From Suilimivivens sp009774465 (lineage in GTDB: Bacteria; Bacillota; Clostridia; Lachnospirales; Lachnospiraceae): 64,000 nucleotides of DNA. A program made the translations under genes and the position numbers. A model generated the notes under the pieces. The model worked only from the letters and a program-made list of their open reading frames with translations. It was not told where the DNA came from and made no database searches. Each line of letters opens with the position of its first letter. The stretch's first letter is position 1. This document shows, in pieces, positions 8,143-15,961 of this stretch. The DNA lies in the NCBI GenBank assembly GCA_947382645.1, contig CANDAE010000003.1, forward strand, positions 62,001 through 126,000. The letters are read 5' to 3'.

Positions 8143-8166
8143 ATTCTCTGATGAGCAATTTATTCA
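8136..8166 (+). repeat. Stem-loop between regulator and ABC genes
   Basis: TGAATAAATT (8136-8145) pairs perfectly with AATTTATTCA (8157-8166). It overlaps the end of the regulator gene and has no T-tract, so it is more likely an mRNA processing or spacing element than a terminator. Confidence 0.5.
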
Positions 8167-8193
8167 ACCAGGAGATTTCGGAATGGAGGAAAT

Positions 8194-8895
8194 ATGAGCG
8201 GACTGGTAACGATCAACAATCTTACTAAGGTTTATGAAAAGAAAAAAGTTGCATTAGAGCATTTGAATCTTGAGATTCCAAGAGGAAGGATTATCGGGCT
8301 TTTAGGGCCTAACGGAAGTGGCAAGACCACATTGATCAAACTGATGAATGGGCTGTTAGTGCCTACTGAGGGAGAAATCAGAATAAATGGCTGTCTTCCG
8401 GGAGTTGAGACTAAGAGCATTGTCTCTTATCTTCCTGAGAGAACCTATTTTCAAAACAGTATGCAGGTGAAGGAACTGATTGATTATTTTGTGGATTTTT
8501 ATGCAGATTTCCGACCGGAAAGGGCAAGACAGATGCTTGCAAATCTGGGGATCAGCGAAAATGCATATTTAAGAACCCTTTCCAAGGGAACGAAAGAAAA
8601 GGTACAGCTTATCATGGTGATGAGCAGAGACGCCCAATTATATATTCTGGATGAGCCAATTGCGGGCGTTGATCCTGCTGCAAGAGATTATATTTTAAGG
8701 ACGATTATTACAAATTATAATGAAAATGCCACAGTAATTATTTCAACACATTTGATTTCCGATATAGAAAAGGTTTTGGATGAAGTGATTTTTATCAGAG
8801 ACGGAAGGCTGATACTTCATGAAACTGTTGAAGATATCCGCCAGGTGAAAGGAAAATCTGTGGATTCATATTTCAGGGAGGTGTTCGCATGTTAG
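8194..8895 (+). CDS. ABC transporter ATP-binding protein (YtrB-like)
   Basis: 233 residues, ATG with GGAGGAAAT upstream. Walker A is GPNGSGKTT (about 39-47), the signature loop is LSKGTKEK instead of LSGGQ, Walker B is LYILDEP followed by the D-loop GVDP, and the switch histidine is in STHLIS. The weak signature (SKGT) is common in this exporter class. It belongs with the GntR regulator upstream and the permease downstream, whose ATG lies inside its last codons. A dimer of this subunit would energise the permease. The substrate is not predictable from sequence; homologous YtrGABCDEF systems respond to lipid II-binding antibiotics. Confidence 0.9.
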   Translation: MSGLVTINNLTKVYEKKKVALEHLNLEIPRGRIIGLLGPNGSGKTTLIKLMNGLLVPTEGEIRINGCLPGVETKSIVSYLPERTYFQNSMQVKELIDYFVDFYADFRPERARQMLANLGISENAYLRTLSKGTKEKVQLIMVMSRDAQLYILDEPIAGVDPAARDYILRTIITNYNENATVIISTHLISDIEKVLDEVIFIRDGRLILHETVEDIRQVKGKSVDSYFREVFAC

Positions 8896-9731
8896 GAAAA
8901 TTAATGAAGCATGAATGGAAAGCGGTCTGGAAAGTGCCTACCCTGTTGCTCGGTGTATTGATAATTATTGCGGCGGTGGCCGGACTTACCTTTGCACTGC
9001 CTATATGGGACAGCGACTGGATCGGGCTTCCCATGTCAGGAATTATGCTGTTTATGTTGTTTTACGTGGCAATGATTGGGGTAAGCATAGGGATTGTGAT
9101 TTATTTAGCGGTACGTTACTATAAAAATATGTTTACGGATGAAGGATACCTGACACATACTTTGCCGGTTACTTCCCGCCAACTGCTTATCAGCAAGGTG
9201 ATTACTGTGAGTGTTTGGGAACTGCTTGCAAGTATTGGTATTCTTTTCAGCCTGATGGTGTTTGGAGGTGTTGCTGTACTTTCTCTGGCATCCAAGGAGG
9301 GAGATTTTGCTTTACTTTTGGTGGAAGCCATGAAAGAATTAGGAAATCTGTGGGATATGCCATTTTTCAAAGGCTTTCAGGTTTTTGGCGTAAGCACGGT
9401 CTTTATGGAACTGGTGAGCTGCTTTAGCGGAGCCATGACTATCATAGCTTCCATCACAATGGGACAGATGATACGTAAACACAGAATACTGGGTTCCGTA
9501 GGCGCTTATTTTGCAATCAGTGCTGTAGTACAGGGAATTTTTATGGTGATTATGTTTCCCCTGATGCTCAAAATGGTGATGGATAATGAGTTTTTGTACC
9601 GGTTTGAAGAATCTCCTTTCTCTTTTTACACGATCATGTTTACAATCATGTCAGTGGTATATTTGGCAGTGGGAGTGGGGCTGTATTTTTTAAGCGAGTA
9701 TTTGATTCACAGAAGGCTGGAACTGGAGTAA
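8889..9731 (+). CDS. ABC transporter permease of the YtrA-regulated operon
   Basis: 280 residues, starting 7 bp inside the ATPase gene with AGGGAGGTG upstream, a sign of translational coupling. Six hydrophobic segments are visible, at about 16-37, 47-73, 102-130, 165-190, 200-225 and 248-270. A first-loop motif Y-K-N-M-F-T-D-E-G-Y-L-T-H-T-L-P-V is typical of ABC-2 type permeases in this regulator class. It would form the membrane part of an exporter with the preceding ATPase. No substrate-binding protein is present, in line with export rather than uptake. The operon ends in a terminator 35 bp downstream. Confidence 0.8.
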   Translation: MLGKLMKHEWKAVWKVPTLLLGVLIIIAAVAGLTFALPIWDSDWIGLPMSGIMLFMLFYVAMIGVSIGIVIYLAVRYYKNMFTDEGYLTHTLPVTSRQLLISKVITVSVWELLASIGILFSLMVFGGVAVLSLASKEGDFALLLVEAMKELGNLWDMPFFKGFQVFGVSTVFMELVSCFSGAMTIIASITMGQMIRKHRILGSVGAYFAISAVVQGIFMVIMFPLMLKMVMDNEFLYRFEESPFSFYTIMFTIMSVVYLAVGVGLYFLSEYLIHRRLELE

Positions 9732-9765
9732 TTATATGTGTGATATGTTGTTGGCTATAAAATTC

Positions 9766-9796
9766 AGAGGCTGGAAGGTTTGACCTTTCAGCCTCT
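9766..9796. terminator. Hairpin between convergent ABC permease and carbamate kinase genes
   Basis: AGAGGCTG and AAGGT pair with ACCTT and CAGCCTCT around a TTG loop; T-rich sequence lies on the plus side (TTGTAATT). It can serve as terminator for the plus-strand operon and perhaps for arcC. Confidence 0.7.
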
Positions 9797-9814
9797 TGTA
9801 ATTAATGTCTGATG

Positions 9815-10750
9815 TTACGCAGTGATCACTGTTCCTGCTTTTCCTTTTAACGCATCGGATACGGATTCTAAGGAAGTGATAAGGACACTTCCTTTTTTAT
9901 TGCTGGTAAGATAGGAAACTGCCGCTTCAATTTTTGGAAGCATGGTACCTTTCTCAAATTCGCCCTTTTCCATCAGTTTTTGTGCTTCATCTAGAGAGAG
10001 GGAAGGCACAGCCTTTTGCTCCTTTGTGCCAAAACCGGTATAAACATTGGGAACAGAAGTAAGGATAATGAGCTGGTCGGCGTTAAGGTCAGCAGCCAGC
10101 TTTCCGGCAATAACATCCTTTTCAATGACAGCAGAGGCGCCTTTTAAGGCATGTTTTTGCTCAATGACCGGAATTCCGCCGCCGCCGCAGGCAATCACAA
10201 TCTGACCGGCATCTGCAAGGGTGCGGATGGCTTCAATCTCTACAATATCAATGGGGCTGGGTGCGGCTATGATGCGGCGGAAGCCTTTTCCCGGCTCTTC
10301 CTGAACATAGTTGCCCTTCTTTATTTCCATTTCCGCATCTTCAGAAGACATATAGCGTCCAATCAGCTTGGTAGGCTCGTAAAATGCCTCATCATAAGGA
10401 TCTACGGTTACCTGGGTAAGAATGGTGGATACGGTTTTGCTGATGCCTCGGCTTAAAAGCTCTGCTTTTAAGGAATTTTGAATATCATAGCCTACATAGC
10501 CCTGACTCATGGCACTGCACACGCACATGGGAGCGGGTGTATAGTCAATATAAATACGCCGCAGCTCTGTCATGGCCTTGTGGATCATGCTGATCTGGGG
10601 GCCATTGCTGTGGGTAATGGTTAACTGATAATCTGCTTCAACTAAATCTGCAAGGGCTTTGGCAGTTACCTTAACTGCGTCCCATTGCTCTAAAGTGGAA
10701 TAGCCTAATGCGCTGTGTCCCAGTGAAACGACTGCTTTTTTCCTGCTCAT
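9815..10750 (-). CDS. arcC: Carbamate kinase
   Basis: 311 residues of the amino-acid kinase fold. Motifs: THSNGPQ near residue 46, CVCSAMSQGYVGYDIQN, the ILTQV-x-VD-x-x-DEAF block, VIACGGGGIPV and VIEKDVIAGKLAA. The enzyme makes ATP and ammonia plus CO2 from carbamoyl phosphate, as the last step of arginine deiminase, agmatine or allantoin breakdown. The first glycine loop reads SLGHSALG instead of the usual ALGGNAL, and THSNGPQ replaces THGNGPQ; I believe this variant occurs in related Clostridia but could not check. No arcA or arcB is adjacent, so the source of carbamoyl phosphate is outside the window. AGAAAGG lies about 11 bp before ATG. Confidence 0.85.
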   Translation of the reverse strand: MSRKKAVVSLGHSALGYSTLEQWDAVKVTAKALADLVEADYQLTITHSNGPQISMIHKAMTELRRIYIDYTPAPMCVCSAMSQGYVGYDIQNSLKAELLSRGISKTVSTILTQVTVDPYDEAFYEPTKLIGRYMSSEDAEMEIKKGNYVQEEPGKGFRRIIAAPSPIDIVEIEAIRTLADAGQIVIACGGGGIPVIEQKHALKGASAVIEKDVIAGKLAADLNADQLIILTSVPNVYTGFGTKEQKAVPSLSLDEAQKLMEKGEFEKGTMLPKIEAAVSYLTSNKKGSVLITSLESVSDALKGKAGTVITA

Positions 10751-10787
10751 AATATAAAGACCTTTCTTTTATGGATTTTCAACTATA

Positions 10788-11015
10788 TCATGCAGCACTA
10801 CTATAATTTACAATAGAAATTTCCTGTGTAAATTGTTTCGCCTGTTCTATGATCTGTTCCAATCTCTTAATAACGTCTCCTGTATAAATAATTTCGTTAC
10901 ATTCTGTACATTTATAACAGGGAACCTGTCGCACAATTAAAAGACAGTTTCCTAAATCAGTTACACTTGTCGTATATCCTTTTTCGGCTTTAGCTCCGCA
11001 TTCCATACATACCAT
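10788..11015 (-). CDS. YgiT-type zinc finger antitoxin-like protein
   Basis: 75 residues with C3-x2-C6 near the N-terminus (MVCMECGAKA) and a second C-x2-C (CYKCTECNEI), the zinc knuckle of the MqsA/YgiT N-domain. The C-terminus ends in a short helix (RLEQIIEQAKQF) and lacks the DNA-binding HTH of full MqsA. GAAAGGGG precedes ATG. Upstream, 2 bp away on the same strand, lies the decayed 3' end of a DUF4258 gene, the usual toxin partner of these short zinc-finger proteins. The antitoxin is therefore probably an orphan whose toxin has been lost. Confidence 0.8.
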   Translation of the reverse strand: MVCMECGAKAEKGYTTSVTDLGNCLLIVRQVPCYKCTECNEIIYTGDVIKRLEQIIEQAKQFTQEISIVNYSSAA

Positions 11016-11017
11016 AA

Positions 11018-11182
11018 TTAACGCCCCTTTCTTGTTTTAAAATCATTTTCCCATATATCGGGATCGGGATAATATGCAGTTATCAAATATATAAAATCTG
11101 TATCACAACTTACTACAATATGAATATACTGTGATTTGACGGAAAATCCCAATATCAAACAACTTGGCAATGGTTTATCATT
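11018..11182 (-). pseudogene. 3' remnant of a DUF4258 family (toxin-like) gene
   Basis: Minus-strand translation gives 54 codons with no usable start, reading NDKPLPSCLILGF, then a beta strand with HIVVSCD, IYLITAYYPDPDIW and ENDFKTRKGR before TAA. PxPSCLI, the central HVVV-like strand and the W-x-x-D-F-K-T-R tail are the DUF4258 signature. An in-frame TAA (11183-11185) precedes the first conserved residues, and the N-terminal half (usually H-A-x-x-R-M-x-x-R) cannot be found. The stop is 2 bp from the YgiT-type gene, the normal operon order for this pair. Called broken because of the missing 5' half. Confidence 0.75.
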
Positions 11183-11365
11183 TTACACCAACTTTTTTAT
11201 TGATATTTTTATTATAACAGTTTATTCAATCTTTTAAAATACTTTTATTACTTATCCATACGCTAATAAAAAGAAAACGTACCGCGTTGCAAGGAAACTG
11301 CCTTTATGATAAGATGATAAATGTTGAAACCTAATGATAAAAAGAAACGAGGTCATAATCAGTTT

Positions 11366-12379
11366 ATGGAAACAATGATTCAAATAAAAAATGTCACCAA
11401 GACCTTTACAGGAAAAGACAATACGGTTGAAGCGTTAAAGGGAATTAACCTTGAAATCCATCAGGGAGAGATTTACGGTATTATTGGTATGAGCGGTGCC
11501 GGGAAATCCACTTTGGTCAGGTGTCTTAACTTTCTGGAAAGGCCTACCAGCGGGACGGTCTGTGTGGAGGGAAAAGATCTTTCCACGTTGACAGATAAAG
11601 AGCTTAGAGAAACCCGTACCCATATCGCCATGATTTTTCAGCATTTTAATCTGTTGATGCAAAGAACGGTAATCGATAATATTTGCTTTCCTCTGGAAAT
11701 TATCAAGGTTCCCCGTAAGGACGCCCTTGCAAGAGCAAGGGAGCTTCTTGAAATTGTGGGACTTACGGAAAAGGAACTGGCCTATCCGGCACAGCTTTCC
11801 GGAGGGCAGAAGCAGCGGGTGGCCATTGCAAGAGCGCTTGCCACCAATCCCAGGATTCTGCTTTGTGATGAGGCAACCAGCGCCCTTGATCCTACCACTA
11901 CCAAGGCAATTTTAGCGCTGCTTAAGGAAATCAATCAAAAGTACGGAATCACCATTGTGATTATTACCCATGAAATGGCTGTGGTACAGGAAATCTGCAG
12001 TCATGTGGCTATTATAGATGAGGGAACTTTGGCGGAGACAGGAACCGTGGAGGAAGTCTTCCAGAGGCCGAAGAGTAAGGCGGCGAAAAAGCTGGTGTTC
12101 CAGAAAGAAGGCGGCCGATATGAGGAAATGAAAGGAAAGAGGTGCATCCGTATTGTGTTTACCAGCAATTCTTCTTTTGAACCGGTGATTGCCAATATGG
12201 TACTGACCTGTAAGATGCCGGTGAACATTCTTCTGGCGGATACAAGGGATATCGGCGGCGTGGCGCATGGACAGATGATCCTTCAGCTTCCGGAAGAGAC
12301 GTCGGTTGCTGACAAAATGATAGAGTATTTGAAAGAAAGAAAACTGGAAGTAGAGGAGCTGAATAATTATGTGGGATAA
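11366..12379 (+). CDS. metN: Methionine ABC transporter ATP-binding protein MetN
   Basis: 337 residues from ATG 11366 (METMIQIKNV). An upstream in-frame ATG at 11321 would add 15 basic residues; GAGG lies 13 bp before 11366, so the start is uncertain. Walker A GMSGAGKST, signature LSGGQKQR, Walker B ILLCDEATSALDP and switch H in ITHEM are all present. The last 80 residues form the NIL domain, which binds methionine and inhibits transport when cytosolic methionine is high. MetN pairs with MetI, whose gene overlaps its end by 11 bp. The substrate-binding lipoprotein MetQ is not encoded next to them. No SAM riboswitch was recognised upstream. Confidence 0.9.
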   Translation: METMIQIKNVTKTFTGKDNTVEALKGINLEIHQGEIYGIIGMSGAGKSTLVRCLNFLERPTSGTVCVEGKDLSTLTDKELRETRTHIAMIFQHFNLLMQRTVIDNICFPLEIIKVPRKDALARARELLEIVGLTEKELAYPAQLSGGQKQRVAIARALATNPRILLCDEATSALDPTTTKAILALLKEINQKYGITIVIITHEMAVVQEICSHVAIIDEGTLAETGTVEEVFQRPKSKAAKKLVFQKEGGRYEEMKGKRCIRIVFTSNSSFEPVIANMVLTCKMPVNILLADTRDIGGVAHGQMILQLPEETSVADKMIEYLKERKLEVEELNNYVG

Positions 12380-13034
12380 TCAGACAATTATGATGATCGT
12401 GGAGGGAACAGGAGTGACTTTATATATGACGCTTGTTTCCACCTTAATTGCTTACCTGCTTGGGCTGCCTATGGGAATTATACTGGTGGTGACAGCGCCC
12501 GGCGGATTAAAGCCAAATAAGATTATTTATAAAATACTGGATGTAGTGGTAAATATTGTAAGGAGTATTCCTTTTTTGATTTTGCTGATGCTGATTATTC
12601 CTTTTACCAGACTGATTGTGGGAAAAAGTTATGGAGCCACAGCCACCATTGTGCCCCTTGCCCTTGCGGCGGCGCCTTTTGTGGCGAGACTGGTGGAATC
12701 CTCCCTTCTTGAGGTGGATCATGGGGTGATTGAAGCGGCACAAAGTATGGGAGCCGGCCTGAAAACCATTATCTGGAAGGTTCTTCTGGCGGAGGCGAGA
12801 ACCTCTCTGATTGTGGGGGCGACGATTTCACTTGGCACGATCCTTGGCTATTCGGCTATGGCAGGTGTTGTGGGAGGCGGCGGCCTTGGAGATATTGCAA
12901 TCAGGTATGGTTATTACAGGTATCAGGCGGATATTATGATTGTCACAGTGGTACTTCTGGTGGCCCTGGTGCAGATTCTGCAGATGATTGGAACAAAGCT
13001 GTCAAAGAAACTGGATCGGAGAATTACAGGGTAG
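12369..13034 (+). CDS. metI: Methionine ABC transporter permease MetI
   Basis: 221 residues, the usual MetI length, with GAGGAG before an ATG inside metN. Five membrane segments are visible (about 20-45, 58-80, 90-110, 148-170, 188-208). The EAA coupling loop reads E-A-A-Q-S-M-G-A-G, and the TILGYSAMAGVVGGGGLGDIA stretch is diagnostic of MetI. It forms the channel for methionine with MetN. A bidirectional terminator follows 8 bp after the stop, so the operon is only metNI in this genome region. Confidence 0.92.
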   Translation: MWDNQTIMMIVEGTGVTLYMTLVSTLIAYLLGLPMGIILVVTAPGGLKPNKIIYKILDVVVNIVRSIPFLILLMLIIPFTRLIVGKSYGATATIVPLALAAAPFVARLVESSLLEVDHGVIEAAQSMGAGLKTIIWKVLLAEARTSLIVGATISLGTILGYSAMAGVVGGGGLGDIAIRYGYYRYQADIMIVTVVLLVALVQILQMIGTKLSKKLDRRITG

Positions 13035-13041
13035 TAAAAAG

Positions 13042-13076
13042 CTGCCCGGCACGCAGAATTTACTGGTGCCGGGCAG
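13042..13076. terminator. Bidirectional terminator between metI and the GH94 gene
   Basis: CTGCCCGGCAC (13042-13052) and GTGCCGGGCAG (13066-13076) form an 11-bp perfect stem; A-run on the left side gives a U-run for the minus strand, TTGTTT follows on the plus strand. Confidence 0.85.
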
Positions 13077-13083
13077 ACGTTGT

Positions 13084-15519
13084 TTACCCCATAGTAACAA
13101 CTACCTGATAAAATTCCTTTCCTTTCACATAGGGGATCAAACATCCGTCAACAGGGGTACCGTCAACGATAATGCTTTTTATCCCCTTTTCAACATTGTC
13201 AGGATTAATGACTTTAATATTGTAAATTCCCTCCCGGAATTTTCTTGTGATTTCAAAATCTCCAAAGTCTTTTGGAACGCAGGGATTGATGCGCAGACCT
13301 TCATAGTCGGGATATACACCCAGGATATATTGGGAGATGTTTACAAAGGTCCATGCGGCTGTGCCGGTAAGCCAGCTGTTTTTAGCTTCCCCATGTGAGT
13401 CGGCGTCCTTTCCGGCAACCATCTGTGAATAGATATAGGGCTCTGTCCTGTGAATTTCGCTGATTTCTTCCACATAAGCAGGGCAGGTTTTCCGGTAAAT
13501 TTCAAAGGCACGGTTTCCCCGTCCCAGCACCGTTTCCGCAATAGACACCCAGGGGTTATTATGGCAGAAAATTCCTGCATTTTCTTTATATCCGGGGGGA
13601 TAAGAGGTAACCTCACCCAGCTCTAAATGATATCTGGTATAGGCAGGCTGCAGGAGCATCACTCCATACCTGGTATCAAGTATTTCCTTTACCGAGTCCA
13701 GCGCTTTTTCAGCCAGTCCTTCCTTTATGCCGACGCCTGCAAGAACGCAAAATCCCTGGGGCTCAATGTAAATCTGTCCTTCTTCACATTCCTTTGAGCC
13801 TACCTTCTGCCCGTGTGCATCATAAGCGCGTAAAAACCATTCTCCGTCCCAACCGTCATTCAGGATTGCGTCATACACAAGGGAAACCTCCCTGCGGGCA
13901 CGCGCTGCTTCGGATAAATCGCCTGAAATTGCGCATAATTTTGCATATTCTTCCCCATATTTGACAAACATGCCTGCAATAAATACAGATTCGGCCACAG
14001 GCCCTTCGCTGGGGCCGAAGGTCTGGAAGGATTCTCCCGGATGGGCTGAAAAGCAGTTCAGGTTCAGGCAGTCATTCCAGTCGGCGCGTCCGATCAGAGG
14101 CAGTGTATGAGGCCCTTTGTGATTGATAATATAGTCGAAAGAGCGTTTCAGGTGTTCCATAAGAGGAGCCTTAGGGGCGCTGTTATTGTCAAAAGGAACC
14201 GGTTCGTTCAGAATTCCGGTATCTCCCGTTTCACGTACGTAAGCGCTGGTGCAGGCAATCAGCCATAAAGGATCGTCATTAAACCCGCTGCCAATGTCGG
14301 AGTTGCCTTTTTTGGTGAGGGGTTGATATTGGTGGTAAGCGCTGCCATCAGGAAACTGGGTGGAGGCAATATCAAGAATTCTTTCTTTTGCCCTGTCCGG
14401 AATTAAATGTACAAATCCTAGTAAGTCCTGGCAGGAATCCCGAAATCCCATACCCCTTCCTATGCCGGATTCATAGTAAGAAGCGGAACGGGACATATTA
14501 AAGGTTACCATACATTGATATTGATTCCAGATATTGACCATCCGGTCTACCTTGGCGTTAGAGGATTTGACTGTGTATTTGGAAAGAAGGCCGCACCAGT
14601 ATTCATTAAGCTCTTTAAAAGCTTTTTCGATATCTTCATCTGTTTTAAATTTATCCAGCATGGCAAAAGCAGGTTTCTTATTGATAATACCTTTGGACTC
14701 CCATTTATCGTTTTCAGGAACTTCTATGTAACCTAAAACAAAAATAAGAGATTTTGTTTCGCCGGGAGACAGCGTTATATTGAGCTGGTGGCAGGCAGCA
14801 GGCGACCAGCCTCTTGCAATGGAATTGGTGCAGGAGCCATTTTCTACCGCTTCAGGAAGAGCGTTTCCCCTGTAAGCGCCTAGGAAAGCATTGCGGTCAG
14901 TGTCAAATCCATCTATTTTACTGTTGACAGAATAAACAGCATAGTGATTTCGTCTTTCCCGGTATTCTGTTTTGTGAAAAATAGCGGAGCCGGAAACCTC
15001 CACTTCTCCGGTGCTGAAATTCCTCTGGAAATTTTTCATGTCGTCATCTGCATTCCACAGGCACCATTCCACGTAAGAAAAAACAGAAATATTTTTAGAG
15101 TTGGAAGATTCGTTGGTCAGCTTAAGCTGACTTACTTCACAGGCATCATTCATGGGAACAAAAGTAAGCAGTGAAGCCTTTAGTTCATTTTTGGAAGAGG
15201 TAAAGCGGCTGTAGCCGATACCATGCCGGCATTCATAAGAGTCAAGGGGTGTCTGGCTTGGCTGCCAGCCCGGATTCCAGACGGTATCATTATCTTTTAT
15301 GTAAAAATATTTTCCGTTGGTATCTGCCGGTACATTATTGTAGCGATAGCGTGTCAGACGGAGCAGCTTTGCATCTTTATAGAAGGAATAGCCGCCGCAG
15401 GTGTTGGAGATCAGGCTGAAAAAATCATTACAGCCAAGATAATTGATCCAGGGCAGCGGTGTTTTGGGAGTGGTAATCACGTATTCCCGGTTTTTATCAT
15501 CAAAATAGCCAAATTTCAT
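13084..15519 (-). CDS. Cellobiose phosphorylase (GH94)
   Basis: 811 residues, matching the length of characterised cellobiose phosphorylases. It has an N-terminal beta-sandwich (1 to about 290), a helical linker, an (alpha/alpha)6 catalytic domain with SASYYESGIGRGMGFRDSC (about 346-363), QFPDGSAYHQYQP and the catalytic acid Asp483 in RADWNDCLN, and a C-terminal beta domain. No signal peptide. It splits cellobiose with phosphate into glucose 1-phosphate and glucose in the cytosol, saving one ATP. AAGGAGG lies 9 bp before ATG. It is divergent from a LacI regulator; both promoters carry the same 14-bp operator. The ABC importer beyond the regulator is the likely source of substrate. Cellodextrin or chitobiose specificity cannot be excluded. 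Confidence 0.9.
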   Translation of the reverse strand: MKFGYFDDKNREYVITTPKTPLPWINYLGCNDFFSLISNTCGGYSFYKDAKLLRLTRYRYNNVPADTNGKYFYIKDNDTVWNPGWQPSQTPLDSYECRHGIGYSRFTSSKNELKASLLTFVPMNDACEVSQLKLTNESSNSKNISVFSYVEWCLWNADDDMKNFQRNFSTGEVEVSGSAIFHKTEYRERRNHYAVYSVNSKIDGFDTDRNAFLGAYRGNALPEAVENGSCTNSIARGWSPAACHQLNITLSPGETKSLIFVLGYIEVPENDKWESKGIINKKPAFAMLDKFKTDEDIEKAFKELNEYWCGLLSKYTVKSSNAKVDRMVNIWNQYQCMVTFNMSRSASYYESGIGRGMGFRDSCQDLLGFVHLIPDRAKERILDIASTQFPDGSAYHQYQPLTKKGNSDIGSGFNDDPLWLIACTSAYVRETGDTGILNEPVPFDNNSAPKAPLMEHLKRSFDYIINHKGPHTLPLIGRADWNDCLNLNCFSAHPGESFQTFGPSEGPVAESVFIAGMFVKYGEEYAKLCAISGDLSEAARARREVSLVYDAILNDGWDGEWFLRAYDAHGQKVGSKECEEGQIYIEPQGFCVLAGVGIKEGLAEKALDSVKEILDTRYGVMLLQPAYTRYHLELGEVTSYPPGYKENAGIFCHNNPWVSIAETVLGRGNRAFEIYRKTCPAYVEEISEIHRTEPYIYSQMVAGKDADSHGEAKNSWLTGTAAWTFVNISQYILGVYPDYEGLRINPCVPKDFGDFEITRKFREGIYNIKVINPDNVEKGIKSIIVDGTPVDGCLIPYVKGKEFYQVVVTMG

Positions 15520-15579
15520 TAGGATACCTCCTTATTTATTGGATTTAGAAAAGTTTATTGTTTATTAGTAGGAATATGT

Positions 15580-15638
15580 GAAAACGTTTAAGTTCTTGAT
15601 ATAATCAGAATTATACATAAAATAGTAAGTGAGTGCAA
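15580..15638 (-). promoter_or_regulatory. Promoter and LacI-type operator of the GH94 gene
   Basis: Read on the minus strand: TTGCAC (15633-15638), 17 bp, TATAAT (15610-15615). Just downstream of the expected start lies GAAAACGTTTAAGT (plus strand 15580-15593), whose core AAAACGTTT is a LacI/GalR-type half-palindrome. The same 14-mer with one change is at 15885. Confidence 0.75.
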
Positions 15639-15847
15639 CATGAAAATATACATTTTAAATAAAAAATAAAGTATGCAGCACTAAAAATTTAAAGAAAAAA
15701 GTATGCGGCCAACATTGATAAATCAAATTTAAGTAAATGTTAAGTAAAAATTGACCAAAACAGATGTGGTGAATGCTTAAAACATATAATAAATATGTGA
15801 ATGATTAACAAAATTATTGAATTTGCATAAAAAATTAAAAAAATACA

Positions 15848-15898
15848 TTGCAAAATTATAAAAAGTATTATACACTGTAACTACGAAAACGATTAAGT
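15848..15898 (+). promoter_or_regulatory. Promoter and LacI-type operator of the regulator gene
   Basis: TTGCAA (15848-15853), 17 bp, TACACT (15871-15876), then GAAAACGATTAAGT (15885-15898) at the expected start site. The shared 14-mer with the GH94 promoter suggests one repressor for both directions. The rest of the 15520-15961 gap is very AT-rich with no further gene. Confidence 0.6.
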
Positions 15899-15961
15899 GA
15901 ATTGGTTCAAACCATACTGCATAAGGCGGAGTGGTTAACTGAAAGACAAAGGTATAAGCAT

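Noticed and set aside
11183..11365. SAM or T-box riboswitch before metN
   Set aside because: The gap is AT-rich and lacks the conserved S-box stems and the T-box GGTGG-ACC sequence; most of it is the DUF4258 remnant's upstream side.
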